Shown: in pieces, positions 13,001 to 22,775 of the stretch
How the letters are laid out: each line of letters begins with the position of its first letter
Numbering within the stretch: the stretch's first letter is position 1
Origin: Amphiura filiformis
Taxonomy: Eukaryota > Echinodermata > Ophiuroidea > Amphilepidida > Amphiuridae
DNA length: 64,000 nt
Direction of reading: 5' to 3'
NCBI RefSeq assembly: GCF_039555335.1
Contig: NC_092637.1
Span: 42,176,990 to 42,240,989 of the forward strand
The notes under the pieces: model-generated
What the model saw: the letters and a program-made list of their open reading frames with translations, nothing else
Told to the model about the DNA's origin: nothing
Databases searched by the model: none
Program-made: the position numbers and the translations under genes

Positions 13001-16000
13001 CAGCCTAATATTGGAAAAATTGACAAAACATGCTATTTTAGTCCATATGTGAATTTGAAAGGGCCATAGATCAAAAACTATAGGTCACAGACATTCACCA
13101 TCATTAACTTTTTTGTTCAGAATAACTAGGTTGATATAATGACATATTTTTTAAATCAAGAAAATATATATATTTTTTTTTCCCATGCAAAATTACATTT
13201 TTAGGTCAAAATGGCCAAAATAGCACAAAAATATGGTTTTTTTTATTTTTTTAAATTTTAGAGTTGTGCTATGACATTTTTATTCACCAGTGTTGGAAAT
13301 CCATATGACATGTAACATCTACAATAGAAATGAAATTTCTACTCAATTTATTTTTAAAGTTACAGCTATTTTAATATTTGACATTTTGGGCAAAATGGAA
13401 AAAAATCACGAAAAAACACATTTTTAACCCCAAATAACTCCTAAATGAGTAAAGTAAAACGTGGGAACTTTTGGATATTAATTCAGACATATATTTACTC
13501 TTGATTTGTTATGTTTTTATGTTCTGCCCAAGAGTGGACTACGGAAGTGAAAGATAAATGCCCATGTCCCATAGTCTACCAGGGGTGAAATAGGGAGCTG
13601 TTACAAATATTGTCCATTGAGCGCTGCCCAAAGGTTTGAGCATGCCTTTTGCATTGTATGGGAGCTGACATATTCTAACGACAGCGGAATAAATGTAAAG
13701 CGCTTTGATACACGCGAAAGTCGTTTTTTATGTCAACATTTATTATGTGACTACTAGCGGGACACCCGCGCTACGCGCGGGTCCCCGCTAGGTGAGTAAA
13801 TGGGAGCGTTCACTAAAACAGGAGGAATTACTGAACAGGTATTTTCCGTTTCCATGTTATTTATTTATTTATTTAACCCCGTCCCCATTATTTTCTAAAT
13901 CTGTTCTTTCTTACATTTCCCTTTTAGCATCTTTTTTTATTCGCTGCTGTGATTTCCCGTTTCCATGTTTTTTACTTAATTCTGTTCTCATTATTTTAGC
14001 TTCTTTTTTTCTTACATTTCCTGATTAGTTTCTTTCCTTCTTTGTTTCGTTCCCGTTTCATTTAGTTACTTTAACCCGTTGGCCTAATTACTCGTACCTT
14101 TTTGTCCTCATTTTAATTTAATTTTTCTTTATAGTAGGCCTACCGCTTCATGTTGTTTATTCAACACACATCTTTTTCCCGTATTTATTACGTCCTCTCA
14201 TAGCGTGTCTGCGGACGTGTTCACCCGGTATCCCGTGACCTGTCCATGTACCTAGTTTGTCCTTTATTTTTCCTTCTTTCCGTATTATCATGTCCACTGG
14301 TCTCTGGCTCGCAAGTCGAGTGGCTCTGCGCCGTTTACGCGCGCATTGGCGTAATGCGCATTACGCACGCGGCGCCGACGCGCTGCCGGCCAGCTGCAGT
14401 GACGCGTAGGCTGGTAACCGATTTTCATAACAAAAACCCCGTTTTTACCCATATTTTCACTGATTTTGAGGCCAATTCTTGACCGTTTTCAACCAAATTT
14501 TCGCATAACCGTCTCGGTAAGTTACTCGATCTCCCGTATGAATTTGGCGACATTTGGATCGAAACTAACGGAGCCTTTATACATGATACATAGATACATA
14601 GATACATAGATAGATACATACATACAACATTCCCCTATTTATAGTAAGACTAGCGGGATACCCGCGCTTCGCGCGGGTCCCCGCTAGATGAGTAAATGGG
14701 AGCGTTCACTATAACAGGAAGAATTACTGAACAGGTAGAATCATTGAAAAGGTACATTTTTATTTATCTAAATCTGTCTCTTCTAACATTTTCTTTTTTA
14801 GTTTCCTCTGCTTAGCTTGTGATTTTCCGTTTCCATGTTATTTATTTATTTAACCCAGTTCCCATTATTTTCTAAATCTGTTCTTTCTTAGCATCTTTTA
14901 ATATTTGCTGCTTGTGATTTCCCGTTTCCATGTTTTTTTATTTAATTATGTTCTCATTATTTTAGCTTCTTTTTTTCTTACATTTCCTGAATAGTTTCTT
15001 TACTTCTTTGTTTCGTTCCCGTTTCATTTAGTTACTTTAACCCGTTGGTCTAATTACTCGTACCTTTTTGTCCTCATTTTAATTTAATTTTTCTTTATAG
15101 TACCGCTTCATCCCGTGACCCGTCCATGTACCTTTTTGCCCTTTATTATTTTTCCTTCTTTCCCTATTATCATGTCCACTGGTCTCTGGCTCGCAAATCG
15201 TGTGGCTCTGCGCCGTTTACGCGCGCATTGGCGTAATGCGCATTACGCACGCGACGCCGACGCGCTACCGGCCAGTTGCAGTGACGCGTAGGCCGGTAAC
15301 CGATTTTCATAACAAAAACCCCGTTTTTACCCATATTTTCATTGTTTTTGCAGCCAATTCTTGACCGTTTTCAACCAAATAAAGTTTAAACACGTCCCCG
15401 TATATTCCTCGATCTCCCGTATGAATTTGGCGACGTTTGGATCGAAACTGACGGAGCCTTTATAGGCATACATAGATAGATAGATACATACATACATACA
15501 TACATACATACATACATACAACATTCCCCTATTTATAGTAAGATAAGCACGAAACCATTATATAATTGTTTTCAGCAGTTACACTGCAAAAACAGCAGAC
15601 ACTTAATAAACACTTTAACACTTCATAAACACTTGTTTGTACAGTGAAGGTATAGGGGGTGTTAATATATAAGCACCAAAACAAGGTTTAGAAATATGAA
15701 GATGTTTATGTTTTTTAACACAAGATAGTGTTAAAAATATGTATTTAAACACTATCTTGTTTTAAAAACCATAAACATCTTCATATTTCTAAACGTGTTT
15801 TGGTGTTTATAAATTAACACGCTTGTTGCTCCTCAATGATCGCGCGATAATGCGTTCGCGTTATACACGTGCGAGAACTAAGAACGCGATGCGTGGCGGC
15901 GCGCGCCCTGACTAATATCACTATCAACTATTGTGAGATATTATACACCAGAAAACCAATCAAATTACGTGAATTCTTTACAAGAGGCACTCATTGAATA

Positions 16001-19000
16001 AGAATTAGAGAATAAATGATAGGATTTTGCCTTTTGCATATCCAATATCGTGTCATAATGGATGGGCTAGCCAATATTTTTATCGTAGTGGATACCGGCT
16101 GCGCAAAAGACAAAATCCTATCTTTTATTCTCTAAAAGCATTTACAAAGCTTCAGTTTGCCGAAATCCTCATTGAAATTGATCATTTAGTTCCAAAGATA
16201 ATAAACAGTTGAAGTGTTTCCAAAACAATGTACAACAAAAGAAATTATTGCCTTTGTTTGGCTATATCTGAAAATCAATATCCGACTTCTGTCTGATTTT
16301 GCTTGATCACATATCACATACGGTATGTGTGTTAAAGTTGAACACGATGTAACAAAATTCTATGTGTTAATATATGAACACTTCTGTTATCATTTAAACA
16401 ATATAGCTTTCATATGAACATGTTAATTGTGAATATTAAATGTTAATAAAAGCGTTCAAATGCGGCAGTGTTCATTATGCCTTACTCTAAAGTGTTTTAA
16501 CACTTAAAATATGTGAACACTTGGGATTTGCAATGTAGTGGGCTTGTATTTTACTTACATTGCTTTAGATATCTATTATCAACATTATGTACTTTGGTAA
16601 AATATGGTATCAAGTACTTGCTCAAATGCTGTCATTGAAAGCATGACAAAGACTTCGTTTCCGTCAGTTCCGAAACCTATACAATTGATACCACAAGCTG
16701 CTTATGTGGATTTACACATTCAAACCATTATGCAATATCAAGTATTATATACTTGTCTCCAGTGGCGTGCGCATGATTGTCTGATTGGGGGGGGTTACAC
16801 AATCCTGTTCCCTTAATTCCCCGAATGACTGCGCCCAAGGTTGAAAATATACCCGCCCCAATTGTGGCCTGTACACCATCCACGATAATCAACTTTTGAA
16901 AAGCACCCTAAACAAGGATTTAACCCTTGGCTAAAACGATACCCTAAACAGGTAACACGCGCCTGTCTTCACACACTAAACAGGGATTTTATTCCTTGCA
17001 TCAAATTTCATACCCTAAATTTTATTTCCGCGTATTAGCAATTGCCCGGGGGGGGCCACTGGTCATTGAAAAGGGGGTATCATGCGTGGCCATGGAGTTT
17101 CAAAAAGCACCCTAAACAAGTATGTGCAACGACTGAAAATACACCCCTAAATAAGTATAACAAGTGTAATATCCTACCCTAAACAAGTATTGGCGTTTTT
17201 TTACCCCTTAGCAAGTAAAACATATATCTTCGACACCCTAAGCATGTAATACTCCGGGTAATACTAGCCTACTTGAAGCTCCATTTTCATTGAATGGCTC
17301 TGCTACCAGGGCAGAATATGGCTATTTTAAAATTACAAAATAAACGTTACATTATTTTAAGCTGATTTATAGTATCAGAGAGCCTAAGAGGGAATTAAAT
17401 GAAAAGAAAATTTACAAAACTCTAAGAAAAAACAACAATGAAGAAACGAAAATAGAGAAAAAGAAGTCAAGAAATGTTTTTATATCATTTTTGTAGGCCC
17501 TATTAAAGTTTCGACAATTTATTCTCCATCCTCAAAATATTATTATAGACCTACAAATCATGTTTCAAAGTGAGACAAAAATCATAAAATAGTGGTCAGA
17601 TTTTTTTTTTATGACCTAGGCCTTATTGCGAAAAGATGAAAAGTGCATAGGCCTATTAATAATTTATTTTAAAAGCTTAAAATGACAACAATTAAGGCCT
17701 ACTTTTGGAAGGAATCGGATGGATAATAGTGGTATTATTTCATAAGTTGAATAAAAAGTATTAGGATGAAAATAAGTCGGTAAATAGCGACTGAGATGCA
17801 TGGTGCTCAATCAGTTCAGCCAAGACTTGCAGGATTCGTGTATGACTGCAGAATTTGATACCAATCCAAAAACGTATTTTAATTCTGCACCATATCCATC
17901 TTATATTCATTTGATGTTTTCACAATTTATTCAAAAGTTTAAAATTTGTTTTTTAAATAAAATCAAGATCACTTATTGTGACAAAATTCTGACAAAAATC
18001 TGATGCTTTTGACGATAATAACATGCATGGTTTTATTTATTTATTTTGTGGATAATAGGTCACAGGTCAAGTCAATCAATCCTCTGAGATATTTGTGGTT
18101 TTAATTGTATACAACATGAAAATTAGCTTGAAAATCTTAATTTTTATCCATAATACAAGATAGAAAATTCAAATAATAGTAAAAATATTTTAAAATGAAA
18201 TGAGAAACTTTGGAATTTATAAAGGAGAATTAAAACTCTTAAAATCAGAGTATACACGTGCTGTGCATGTACAATGTACTGCATGTGTACAACATCACCA
18301 TTGAATGTTGTAGGGTTGTGTAGCATTGAATGGGTTAATGGAAAAATATTAACAGGGCCAGCTGGGCGAAGTCGGCAATCTTTATGGACTTAAAGAAGAG
18401 ACTAAACAGAGAACTACACAGTCAAGTCTAGGGATAAACATGAAGGACATGAAACTTATGAAGGACTGGAGTCTGGACGGACCCTAAATACGTAAATCTG
18501 TTGTGAAAAAGATACCCTTTTCTCTAATTTCCATGTTTTTGACACCCTATTCACGATACGTACGTACAGTGCCTGATCGTGAAAAAAGACCCTTTTTACG
18601 TGATTTTTTTACCCCCTTGTCAATGACCAGTGGCCCCCCCGGGAGCAATTGCAATTTTGCTACACTTTTTTTTACAATTTTTAATGTTTTTGACACCCTA
18701 AACACGAAAATGTACCCAATGGAAATATTTTTTCCCGACAGAACTTGTGAATTAATGACCCAAGATGGTTTTAAAAAGTGAAGAGAAAAAATATAAAATT
18801 AATATTTTTTTTTAATTTTCTCCCAATGTTACTAATATAGGAAGCATTCGTATGACATTTCTCAAATTGAAAGTCCAGATGTACCGGATGTAACCATGGC
18901 GACCGTAGGATGTAAGTTGCAGAAATATTCCCAGTATTCGATATAACCAGCTAAGTGACTCACTACCCTAATAATTTAACCATAACATAACGGACACACC

Positions 19001-21844
19001 GTTAGATATCAAGGTATAACCAGGATTTTAGTGTGAGGGGGAAAGCCAAATTTTCATCCGCATTTGTCAATTTTTTGTCCCAGTTTTAAGTCATTTTAAG
19101 CTTAAACTCTTTACCATCCCCATTTTTTCTCTGTATATTTTCTGGAGGGGACAGCTCCTCCCTGGCTACGCCCCTGCCGTGGGATCATGTGCCACAGTTT
19201 TGAGATCCATTCTGAGTAGGTTTCAGAAGGGACAAATGCCCCCACCCCCAATTACCACGACTGTCGTGTGCGCATTTTTCCCTTAAAGTTGTTGTCAAAA
19301 TTGGGTGCTTTTTGCGTAAGGTAGGTGTATTAATTACACCAAGTAGTCGGTCGTAAAAATGAGTCGATGAGTCCGCGGACAAATCCCCTTGAAATTGTTT
19401 TAGAAGACGTACCCTCCCTACCCCCAAGTAACAATCAAACAGCGCCTAACACTACAGCATATAAGGGTGGCTATAAGGGGCTGTGCAATTATTATGTGTA
19501 CCCCGGGTGGTGAATTCTCAAAGTGATCTGCCAAAACCGCTTGCGTCTCCCCCCTTGGCCGTGCCAATAAATGTTTGCCCCCCTTTTGACGTGCCAAAAA
19601 TCTTTGCCCCCCTTTGACGTGCCAAAATCTTTGCTCCCCCCTTACCATACTGTTTACACACTAAGACTTTGGGAAACCCGAATTTAAAACCTTAAATTGC
19701 CTTTATGCGAGCGCAGCGAGCAGGACATTTTGCATATGAACGTGTTTCTAATGTTTTCCTACATCTTTTTAGGGCGTAAATATAGATACGGTGCCTAAAA
19801 TATATGTTAAAAATCGTTTGACCCCTCCCCCTTTCGACCTGCCAAAAATGCTTCCCCTCCCTTTTTAGCCTGCCAAAAAATTCCCCCACCCCTACACATA
19901 ATTGACACCATCATTTTTGCATTTTTGATGCATATTGAATATATTTAAAAATTTAAAAGCCTGTCCTTTTCCATCCCACTATTGGCTCATTATGAATATG
20001 ACCTTTTATAATATTGAGTTGATGAGGCCGTGTAGTCATGCACCAGATAGCTCTGGGTCCAATAATGTTGATCACAGATATATATATATCCTGTAATTTA
20101 TACTCTTTTTACTTACATTGCTTTAGATATCTAGCTGATATACCATCTGCGTAATCAAGGAAGACATTGAAAATATATAATGCACCAACGAGATGATAGT
20201 AGCCATCGCACCATCCCATTAGAATTATAAGAATGACTCGGCTAAATGCTGGGGAAATTAAAAATATAGTATAATAATATTGGATGAGGTTGTTATAAAA
20301 TATACTGTAAAAAATTGACCGTAATTTTTACGGTAGCATATTAATCGAGCAACTATTTAAGTTGCCAGTATTCCACCGTAAAAACTACGATTTTACAAGG
20401 ATTTCATCGTATAATTAGCACATTAGGAAACAAATTTGGAGAAAACCTTCTGTTAATAAAATACTATGATGAGCACCAGCCTGGGTGGCTCACGCTCCAG
20501 TAATTTCAGATGATTGAGCTCAGTAATACATCAAAGAATGTCTTCCAATTCATGAAAACAAATAGATAATCAGCTTATCGGATTAAAAGCTTAGAGGGAA
20601 GGTCTTGCTGCTCAGTGAGTGTTTGTAATTATCAGAAGATTTTCTCCAAATTCATTCCCTAATGATATTATACTGTATACGTATATGTAATTTATAAGTA
20701 TATATAGGCCTATAATTATAAGTATACCTTCCTCGAGTCAGTAATTTAGATATTGTGTTTTATTGTATCTCGAAATGTAATGATGAGAATTATATAAAAC
20801 TGAAGTATACATTTTCAGAAAGGAAATGATGCAAGGAATCCAATTAGCATAACAGTTCATGCAAAAATTATTAGTTTTTGAGAAAATCTCAAAATTTGAT
20901 TTTACTTTTATACTGACTCGAGGAAGGTATGCGGACTATAGCATTATACGGTATAGGCCTATAACTAGTGGAAAATTTAAAATGAGAATTCTTTCAAAAC
21001 GATGAAAATTGGACAAAAGTATGAGAATTAAAAATTTTCTCATTTATATAAAATTTTCTCATCCAAATGAATGAGAAATATTAATTACCGTGTCAACAAC
21101 CTGTCACAAGTGGTTAATTTTCTCATTTAAAACAATGTGACAGGTGGTTGACACGTTAATTGGTATTTCTCATTCATTTGAAGTTTTATATAAATATGAG
21201 AAAATTTTAAATTCTCATACTTTTGTCCAATTCTCATCGTTTTGAAAGAATTCTCATTGCAAATTTCTACTAGTGTATATTGTCGTAAATGTATATACGG
21301 GAGAATGCCCACAATCATGTATAAAATACAGTAAAATACCTGGCAACACAGTCAACAGTAAATACGAGTATTTACTATAATTGGAAGATGCAACACTATA
21401 CACAAACTCAAGTGTATGGTTATTTACTAACATGCCTATTTTCATGAAATAGTAATTCAATTTTACGGTAATAAAAAACCATACACTTGAGTTCAAGGTG
21501 GTACACCCCCTGACAAATTTTGTGTCTATAAATTTGACATTTTTCTCAAAAAATATCTACTACACACGGGTAACAAATATGTATATTATAGGGGCAAGGA
21601 ATCCAATTACTTCACTGAAATTTCAGTGATTCAAGACAAGTGGTTCATTATATGTTAAGAACCCCCCCCTTCGACCTGCCAAATGTCGCTTGTCCCCCGC
21701 CCCTTTTGACTTGCAGGGGAACACATAATTATTGTACCAAGCATGCCCATACATGGCCCCGCCCCGTGCGTGTCCATGCCAATCATGCCAATAGAGATTT
21801 GTACGTACATTCCCTTTGCCAAGTGTTTACATCAACACACGGAA

Positions 21845-21895
<51 letters not shown>

Positions 21896-22073
21896 ATATA
21901 GGCCTATTAGCTTATTTTTAGCATTATCATTATTTTATTTAGTAAAAATCAATACTACTATACTGTACAATACTATAAAGCTACAGCATACTTATGAGAT
22001 TCGGAATAAACAGTAGAATATTTTCTTCGTCATTGTCAGCCTGACGCTGTTGTCCCTTCCTGGGGCTATTCAT
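864..22073 (-). CDS. CDIPT-like CDP-alcohol phosphatidyltransferase, six spliced exons, complete
   Basis: Joined exons 22073-21992, 20248-20117, 11847-11688, 9207-9129, 8143-8062 and 1027-864 give 699 nt, or 232 residues plus stop, close to the ~213 of animal phosphatidylinositol synthase. All introns are GT-AG and all phases agree. The family signature D-x2-DG-x2-AR-x8-G-x3-D-x3-D is intact: D59, D62, G63, A66, R67, G76, D80, D84. The N-terminus ends NILLFIPNLI, as in CDIPT (FLFVPNLI). An SHK triplet follows the signature, and an aromatic WLTLP...LLHMLVS helix precedes a basic tail. The known family reaction joins CDP-diacylglycerol and myo-inositol into phosphatidylinositol in ER membranes. 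The signature reads DGISAR where typical CDIPT has DG-x-AAR, and FDH replaces TDR, so this may be a divergent paralogue with another alcohol substrate. No stop or frameshift was seen. The five introns (about 20.5 kb) are packed with repeats. Confidence 0.9.
1140..1300 (-). repeat. tRNA-headed SINE-like copy in the last CDIPT-like intron
   Basis: On the minus strand a B-box GGTTCGAATCC sits downstream of an A-box-like CTAGTGCTTGGCAT. The flanks cannot form an acceptor stem, so this is a tRNA-derived SINE head or tRNA relic rather than a working tRNA gene. Confidence 0.55.
1377..1590 (+). repeat. extra direct copy of the 1742-1970 terminal repeat
   Basis: This stretch repeats the sequence at 1745-1970 in the same direction, from 'atcaaaatgg(c)cgccca' through 'ttgatctaga' to 'gccaattagcca'. 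It lies just outside the large inverted-repeat element. It could be a nested or tandem terminus; its origin is unclear. Confidence 0.7.
1960..5640 (-). pseudogene. broken gene of the repetitive 'LGGFH / SPDT' invertebrate family
   Basis: Read from 5640 down, the minus strand gives ordered but frame-shifted pieces. Near 5620-5525: VLQWLFDKKAFEST and DVRRRYLKLDE. Near 5108: PGINITVSEQLDRFEL. At 4772-4524: FPYLVLRLGGFHNLSTFIF. At 4588-4199: AGKQIHRATRGLTLVYEAL, then NCIPALKL..VADRHNYSRW. At 2370-1960: GRVIIQSPDTVMVLSVHYMP and FGVGKKK. I recognise these motifs from long, highly repeated 'uncharacterized' proteins of echinoderms, cnidarians and molluscs. The SPDT part recalls a PIN-like fold. Stops, frame changes and an inserted hairpin MITE (3408-4064) make it non-functional. 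No function is known to me. Confidence 0.65.
3408..4064. mobile_element. hairpin MITE copy A, TTAA target duplication (piggyBac-type)
   Basis: TTAA flanks both sides (3404-3407 and 4065-4068). The ends are inverted, starting GGGATCTxxAATGAGCG and ending in CCC. The whole element folds back: the two arms meet around 3745 at 'ggtgttttgggaaaaaaa'. It interrupts the broken gene and so is younger than it. Confidence 0.8.
5880..6470. other. GT-rich and G-rich spacer inside the large element
   Basis: Contains CA/GT-rich runs near 5900-5975 and a (GT)n tract followed by 11 or more G near 6280-6310. No coding pattern or inverted ends seen. Confidence 0.5.
6477..6907. mobile_element. 431-bp MITE with long perfect inverted ends
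   Basis: Both ends carry ataatatgtgacgtgtcatg followed by 'tcaaaaggagacacttttgg', in opposite orientation. There is no coding capacity. A partial relative lies in an intron of the receptor gene at 60476-60660. Confidence 0.8.
7290..8061. other. intron sequence without a recognised feature
   Basis: AT-rich, with a poly(A) run near 7703-7720 and a C-run edge at 7258-7268. No exon, tRNA or inverted repeat recognised. Confidence 0.4.
8062..8143 (-). CDS. CDIPT-like gene, exon 5
   Basis: 82 nt, acceptor cttttcag, donor AAAAG|gtttgt, phase 0 to 1. It encodes WVLDISIAMYTLFDAAQY, then LTCFTEGPK, aligned with the LFTLCAGNELFYCLLYLFHF..EGP helix of CDIPT. The donor gtttgt is weaker than the others. 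Confidence 0.85.
8144..9009. other. intron sequence; short GATGAT tract and a C-rich repeat scrap
   Basis: A short (GAT)n-like run lies at 8213-8240. A fragment of the 'gtgccaaaa...ccccc' repeat that is common at 19.5-22.8 kb lies at 8277-8320. Nothing else recognised. Confidence 0.45.
9010..9105. mobile_element. hairpin MITE copy B, right half only
   Basis: Matches the right ~95 bp of copy A ('gacattcttcgtattcagaatg' region to CCC) and is followed by TTAA at 9106-9109. The left arm is missing. It ends about 20 bp from the donor of CDIPT-like exon 4. Confidence 0.7.
9129..9207 (-). CDS. CDIPT-like gene, exon 4 (SHK segment)
   Basis: 79 nt, acceptor tatacag, donor CCA|gtaagt, phase 2 to 0. 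It encodes SSAMVSTASHKE, then GTYPLLTFFYDP, matching the SxSHK...LRIYYTSRP stretch of animal CDIPT. A hairpin-MITE end stops about 20 bp from its donor. Confidence 0.85.
9645..10895. mobile_element. ~1.25-kb foldback element with a nested MITE
   Basis: The left arm 9645-9707 ('gcactattccaggggg' region) and right arm 10846-10892 ('cccctggaatagtgca') are inverted copies. The element at 10070-10722 sits inside. No transposase recognised. Confidence 0.6.
10070..10722. mobile_element. MITE built from inverted 'tattccatagtggcgtata' words
   Basis: The ends 'attcgtcg..cgtattccatagtggcgtata' (10070) and its inverse (10690-10722) bound the element. The same word recurs inside near 10400-10450 and 10508-10545 in both directions, giving multiple possible hairpins. 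Confidence 0.65.
10896..11687. other. intron sequence, nothing recognised
   Basis: Moderately AT-rich, without inverted ends or coding matches. A short (AAAT)n run lies at 11663-11682 beside exon 3. Confidence 0.4.
11688..11847 (-). CDS. CDIPT-like gene, exon 3 (G-x3-D-x3-D half of the active site)
   Basis: 160 nt, acceptor aatgacag, donor ACCAG|gtagta, phase 1 to 2. It encodes TILGQVLDTIFDHIAYG, completing the signature with catalytic-position Asp84, then two hydrophobic segments ending GVHFYFMT. A broken copy of the acceptor side lies at 16541-16690. Confidence 0.92.
12155..13473. mobile_element. 1.3-kb near-palindrome (foldback element)
   Basis: Two arms of about 620 bp mirror each other from 'aaaagttgcacgttact' (left) and its inverse near 13450-13470 (right). 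They meet around 12830 at 'gattttgctgcattgaaag'. There is no long reading frame. It interrupts older repeat DNA at 11940-12120 and 13500-13720. Confidence 0.8.
13753..14648 (+). repeat. repeat unit 1: GC hairpin head, CATA microsatellite tail
   Basis: Begins with a strong hairpin (actagcgggacacccgcg pairs with cgcgggtccccgctag), then ~830 bp, and ends in a (GATA/CATA)n tract at 14582-14624 plus 'acattcccctatttatag'. A second unit follows directly. The microsatellite tail suggests a retroposon or pseudo-LTR pair, but no protein was found. Confidence 0.65.
14649..15541 (+). repeat. repeat unit 2, tandem copy of 13753-14648
   Basis: Same hairpin head, same order of internal words and same tail, with (CATA)n at 15481-15519. 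Differences are scattered substitutions and small deletions, e.g. around 15100. Confidence 0.65.
15580..16537. mobile_element. MITE with TACA(C/T)TGCAAA ends and an internal hairpin
   Basis: The ends 'tacactgcaaa' (15580) and the inverse of 'tacattgcaaa' (16537) bound it. An internal hairpin lies at 15660-15830 and a second inverted pair at 16005-16135. TA next to the ends would fit a Tc1/mariner-type MITE. Part of the interior (16131-16320) resembles 44110-44300. Confidence 0.5.
16541..16690 (-). pseudogene. relic of CDIPT-like exon 2/3 splice regions inside the intron
   Basis: 16550-16580 copies the donor end of exon 2 ('acttacattgctttagatat'). 16600-16680 copies the acceptor end of exon 3 with its upstream intron ('tggtatcaagtacttgc', 'gaagcatgacaaag'). 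The two are joined with the bodies of both exons missing. Frame and catalytic residues are lost. Confidence 0.7.
16800..17037. repeat. C-rich repeat with 'accctaaaca' words
   Basis: 'accctaaacaag' and variants recur here, inside 17100-17240 and again in inverse sense near 18480-18560 and 18690, marking old interspersed repeat DNA. Confidence 0.5.
17038..18652. mobile_element. 1.6-kb element with inverted ends
   Basis: The left end 'gcaattgcccgggggggcc' with 'actggtcattgaaaaggggg' is mirrored at 18611-18652. The interior is AT-rich with only short frames. Confidence 0.65.
19180..19900. repeat. C-rich interspersed repeat, short 'gtgccaaaa-ccccc' units
   Basis: Degenerate ~25-35 bp units with 'cgacgtgccaaaaat' and runs of C. 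The end at 19467 ('aggggctgtgcaattatta') is shared with the MITE at 22335, so this is a related, decayed copy. Confidence 0.55.
19901..20116. other. intron sequence next to exon 2, nothing recognised
   Basis: AT-rich with a short (TA)n run near 20080-20090. No coding or repeat match found. Confidence 0.35.
20117..20248 (-). CDS. CDIPT-like gene, exon 2 (DG-x2-AR half of the active site)
   Basis: 132 nt, acceptor ccccag, donor AAT|gtaagt, phase 1 to 1. It encodes TFSRVILIILMGW, a second hydrophobic stretch, then LDYADGISARYLKQ, the first half of the CDP-alcohol transferase signature that binds metal and CDP in the family. Confidence 0.92.
20690..20963. repeat. inverted repeat around 'accttcctcgagtcagta'
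   Basis: 'accttcctcgagtcagta' at 20727 is mirrored by 'tactgactcgaggaaggt' at 20911. The inner ~170 bp show no coding pattern. Confidence 0.55.
20964..21274. mobile_element. ~311-bp foldback MITE
   Basis: Starts 'actagtggaaaattt' and ends 'aaatttctactagt'. Both arms contain 'gagaattctttcaaaacgat' or its inverse and meet at the two 'cctgtcac/gtgacagg' words. Confidence 0.8.
21655..21760. repeat. C-rich repeat fragment
   Basis: 'cgacctgccaaatgtcgctt' flanked by C runs, then 'acacataattattgtacc', matching the right side of the 22335-22775 element family. Confidence 0.5.
21843..21897 (+). repeat. (AAAT)n microsatellite
   Basis: About 13 near-perfect AAAT repeats, 95 bp from the donor side of CDIPT-like exon 1. 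Confidence 0.95.
21992..22073 (-). CDS. CDIPT-like gene, exon 1 (start codon)
   Basis: 82 nt encode 27 residues starting MNSPRKGQQRQ and ending NILLFIPNLI. The donor is ATAA|gtatgc, phase 1. The ATG is chosen because the cytosolic leader and the following IPNLI align with the start of animal CDIPT. The upstream frame stays open for some codons but has no obvious better ATG. Confidence 0.85.
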
Positions 22074-22334
22074 GTTCAAGTCCAACGGCGTCCAATTCCT
22101 ATTTCGATCTTCGCTTGTCTGCCAGTACGTGCATGCATTTTCACAATAATTCTAAACAAATGAGTAAGTAACCCTGAGGCAATTTTAAGCGGATTTTTAC
22201 AGCTAGGTCAAGTTCATATCCAGGTCTGCATATCTGTATAATGCATAATTATAATGGTACGAGTATACAGTACTTAGCCTACATGTAAATAAATAGGAAA
22301 TAAATATATCACCGGCCGCGGCCTACCAGTTGTG

Positions 22335-22775
22335 GGTAGGGGCTGTGCAATAATTATGAGCCATGGGGGAGGGTAAAATTGGGGGGGCAGCAATTTTTGG
22401 CGAGCCGAAAGGGGGGGCAAGCAATTTTGGCCCAGCCGAGAGGGGGGGGGCAAGCGATTTTTGGCACACATTCATGGGGCGCCTTTTAAATAAAACGCTC
22501 TAAAAGGGCTTAGGAAAACAGTACGGAAACGTTTTAATGTGCAAATTTTCCAGCTCGCTGCGCTCGCAACATATATCTAGATCTAGACCATAATAAAAAG
22601 GTTTGTAAATCGGGATCCCAAAAATTTGGCATGTGTAAGGGTGGGGGCAAAGAATTTTTGGCGGGCCGAGAGGGGGGGCAAGCGATTTTGGCAGGCCCAG
22701 GGGGGGGACAAGCGATTTTTGGCGAGCCGTTCGAAAATTTTACCCCCCCGGCTCATAATTATTGCACAGCCCCTA
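22335..22775. mobile_element. ~440-bp MITE with inverted 'aggggctgtgcaataatta' ends
   Basis: Left end 22335 and right end 22775 are inverted. The interior is made of G-rich 'ttttggcgagccg-ggggggg' words, also inverted around the centre. It lies about 260 bp upstream of the CDIPT-like start codon. Confidence 0.75.

Noticed and set aside
13753-13800. Hammerhead ribozyme at the hairpin head of the tandem repeat
   Set aside because: A GATGAG-like word follows the hairpin, but the required GAAA-containing strand and third stem are not visible.
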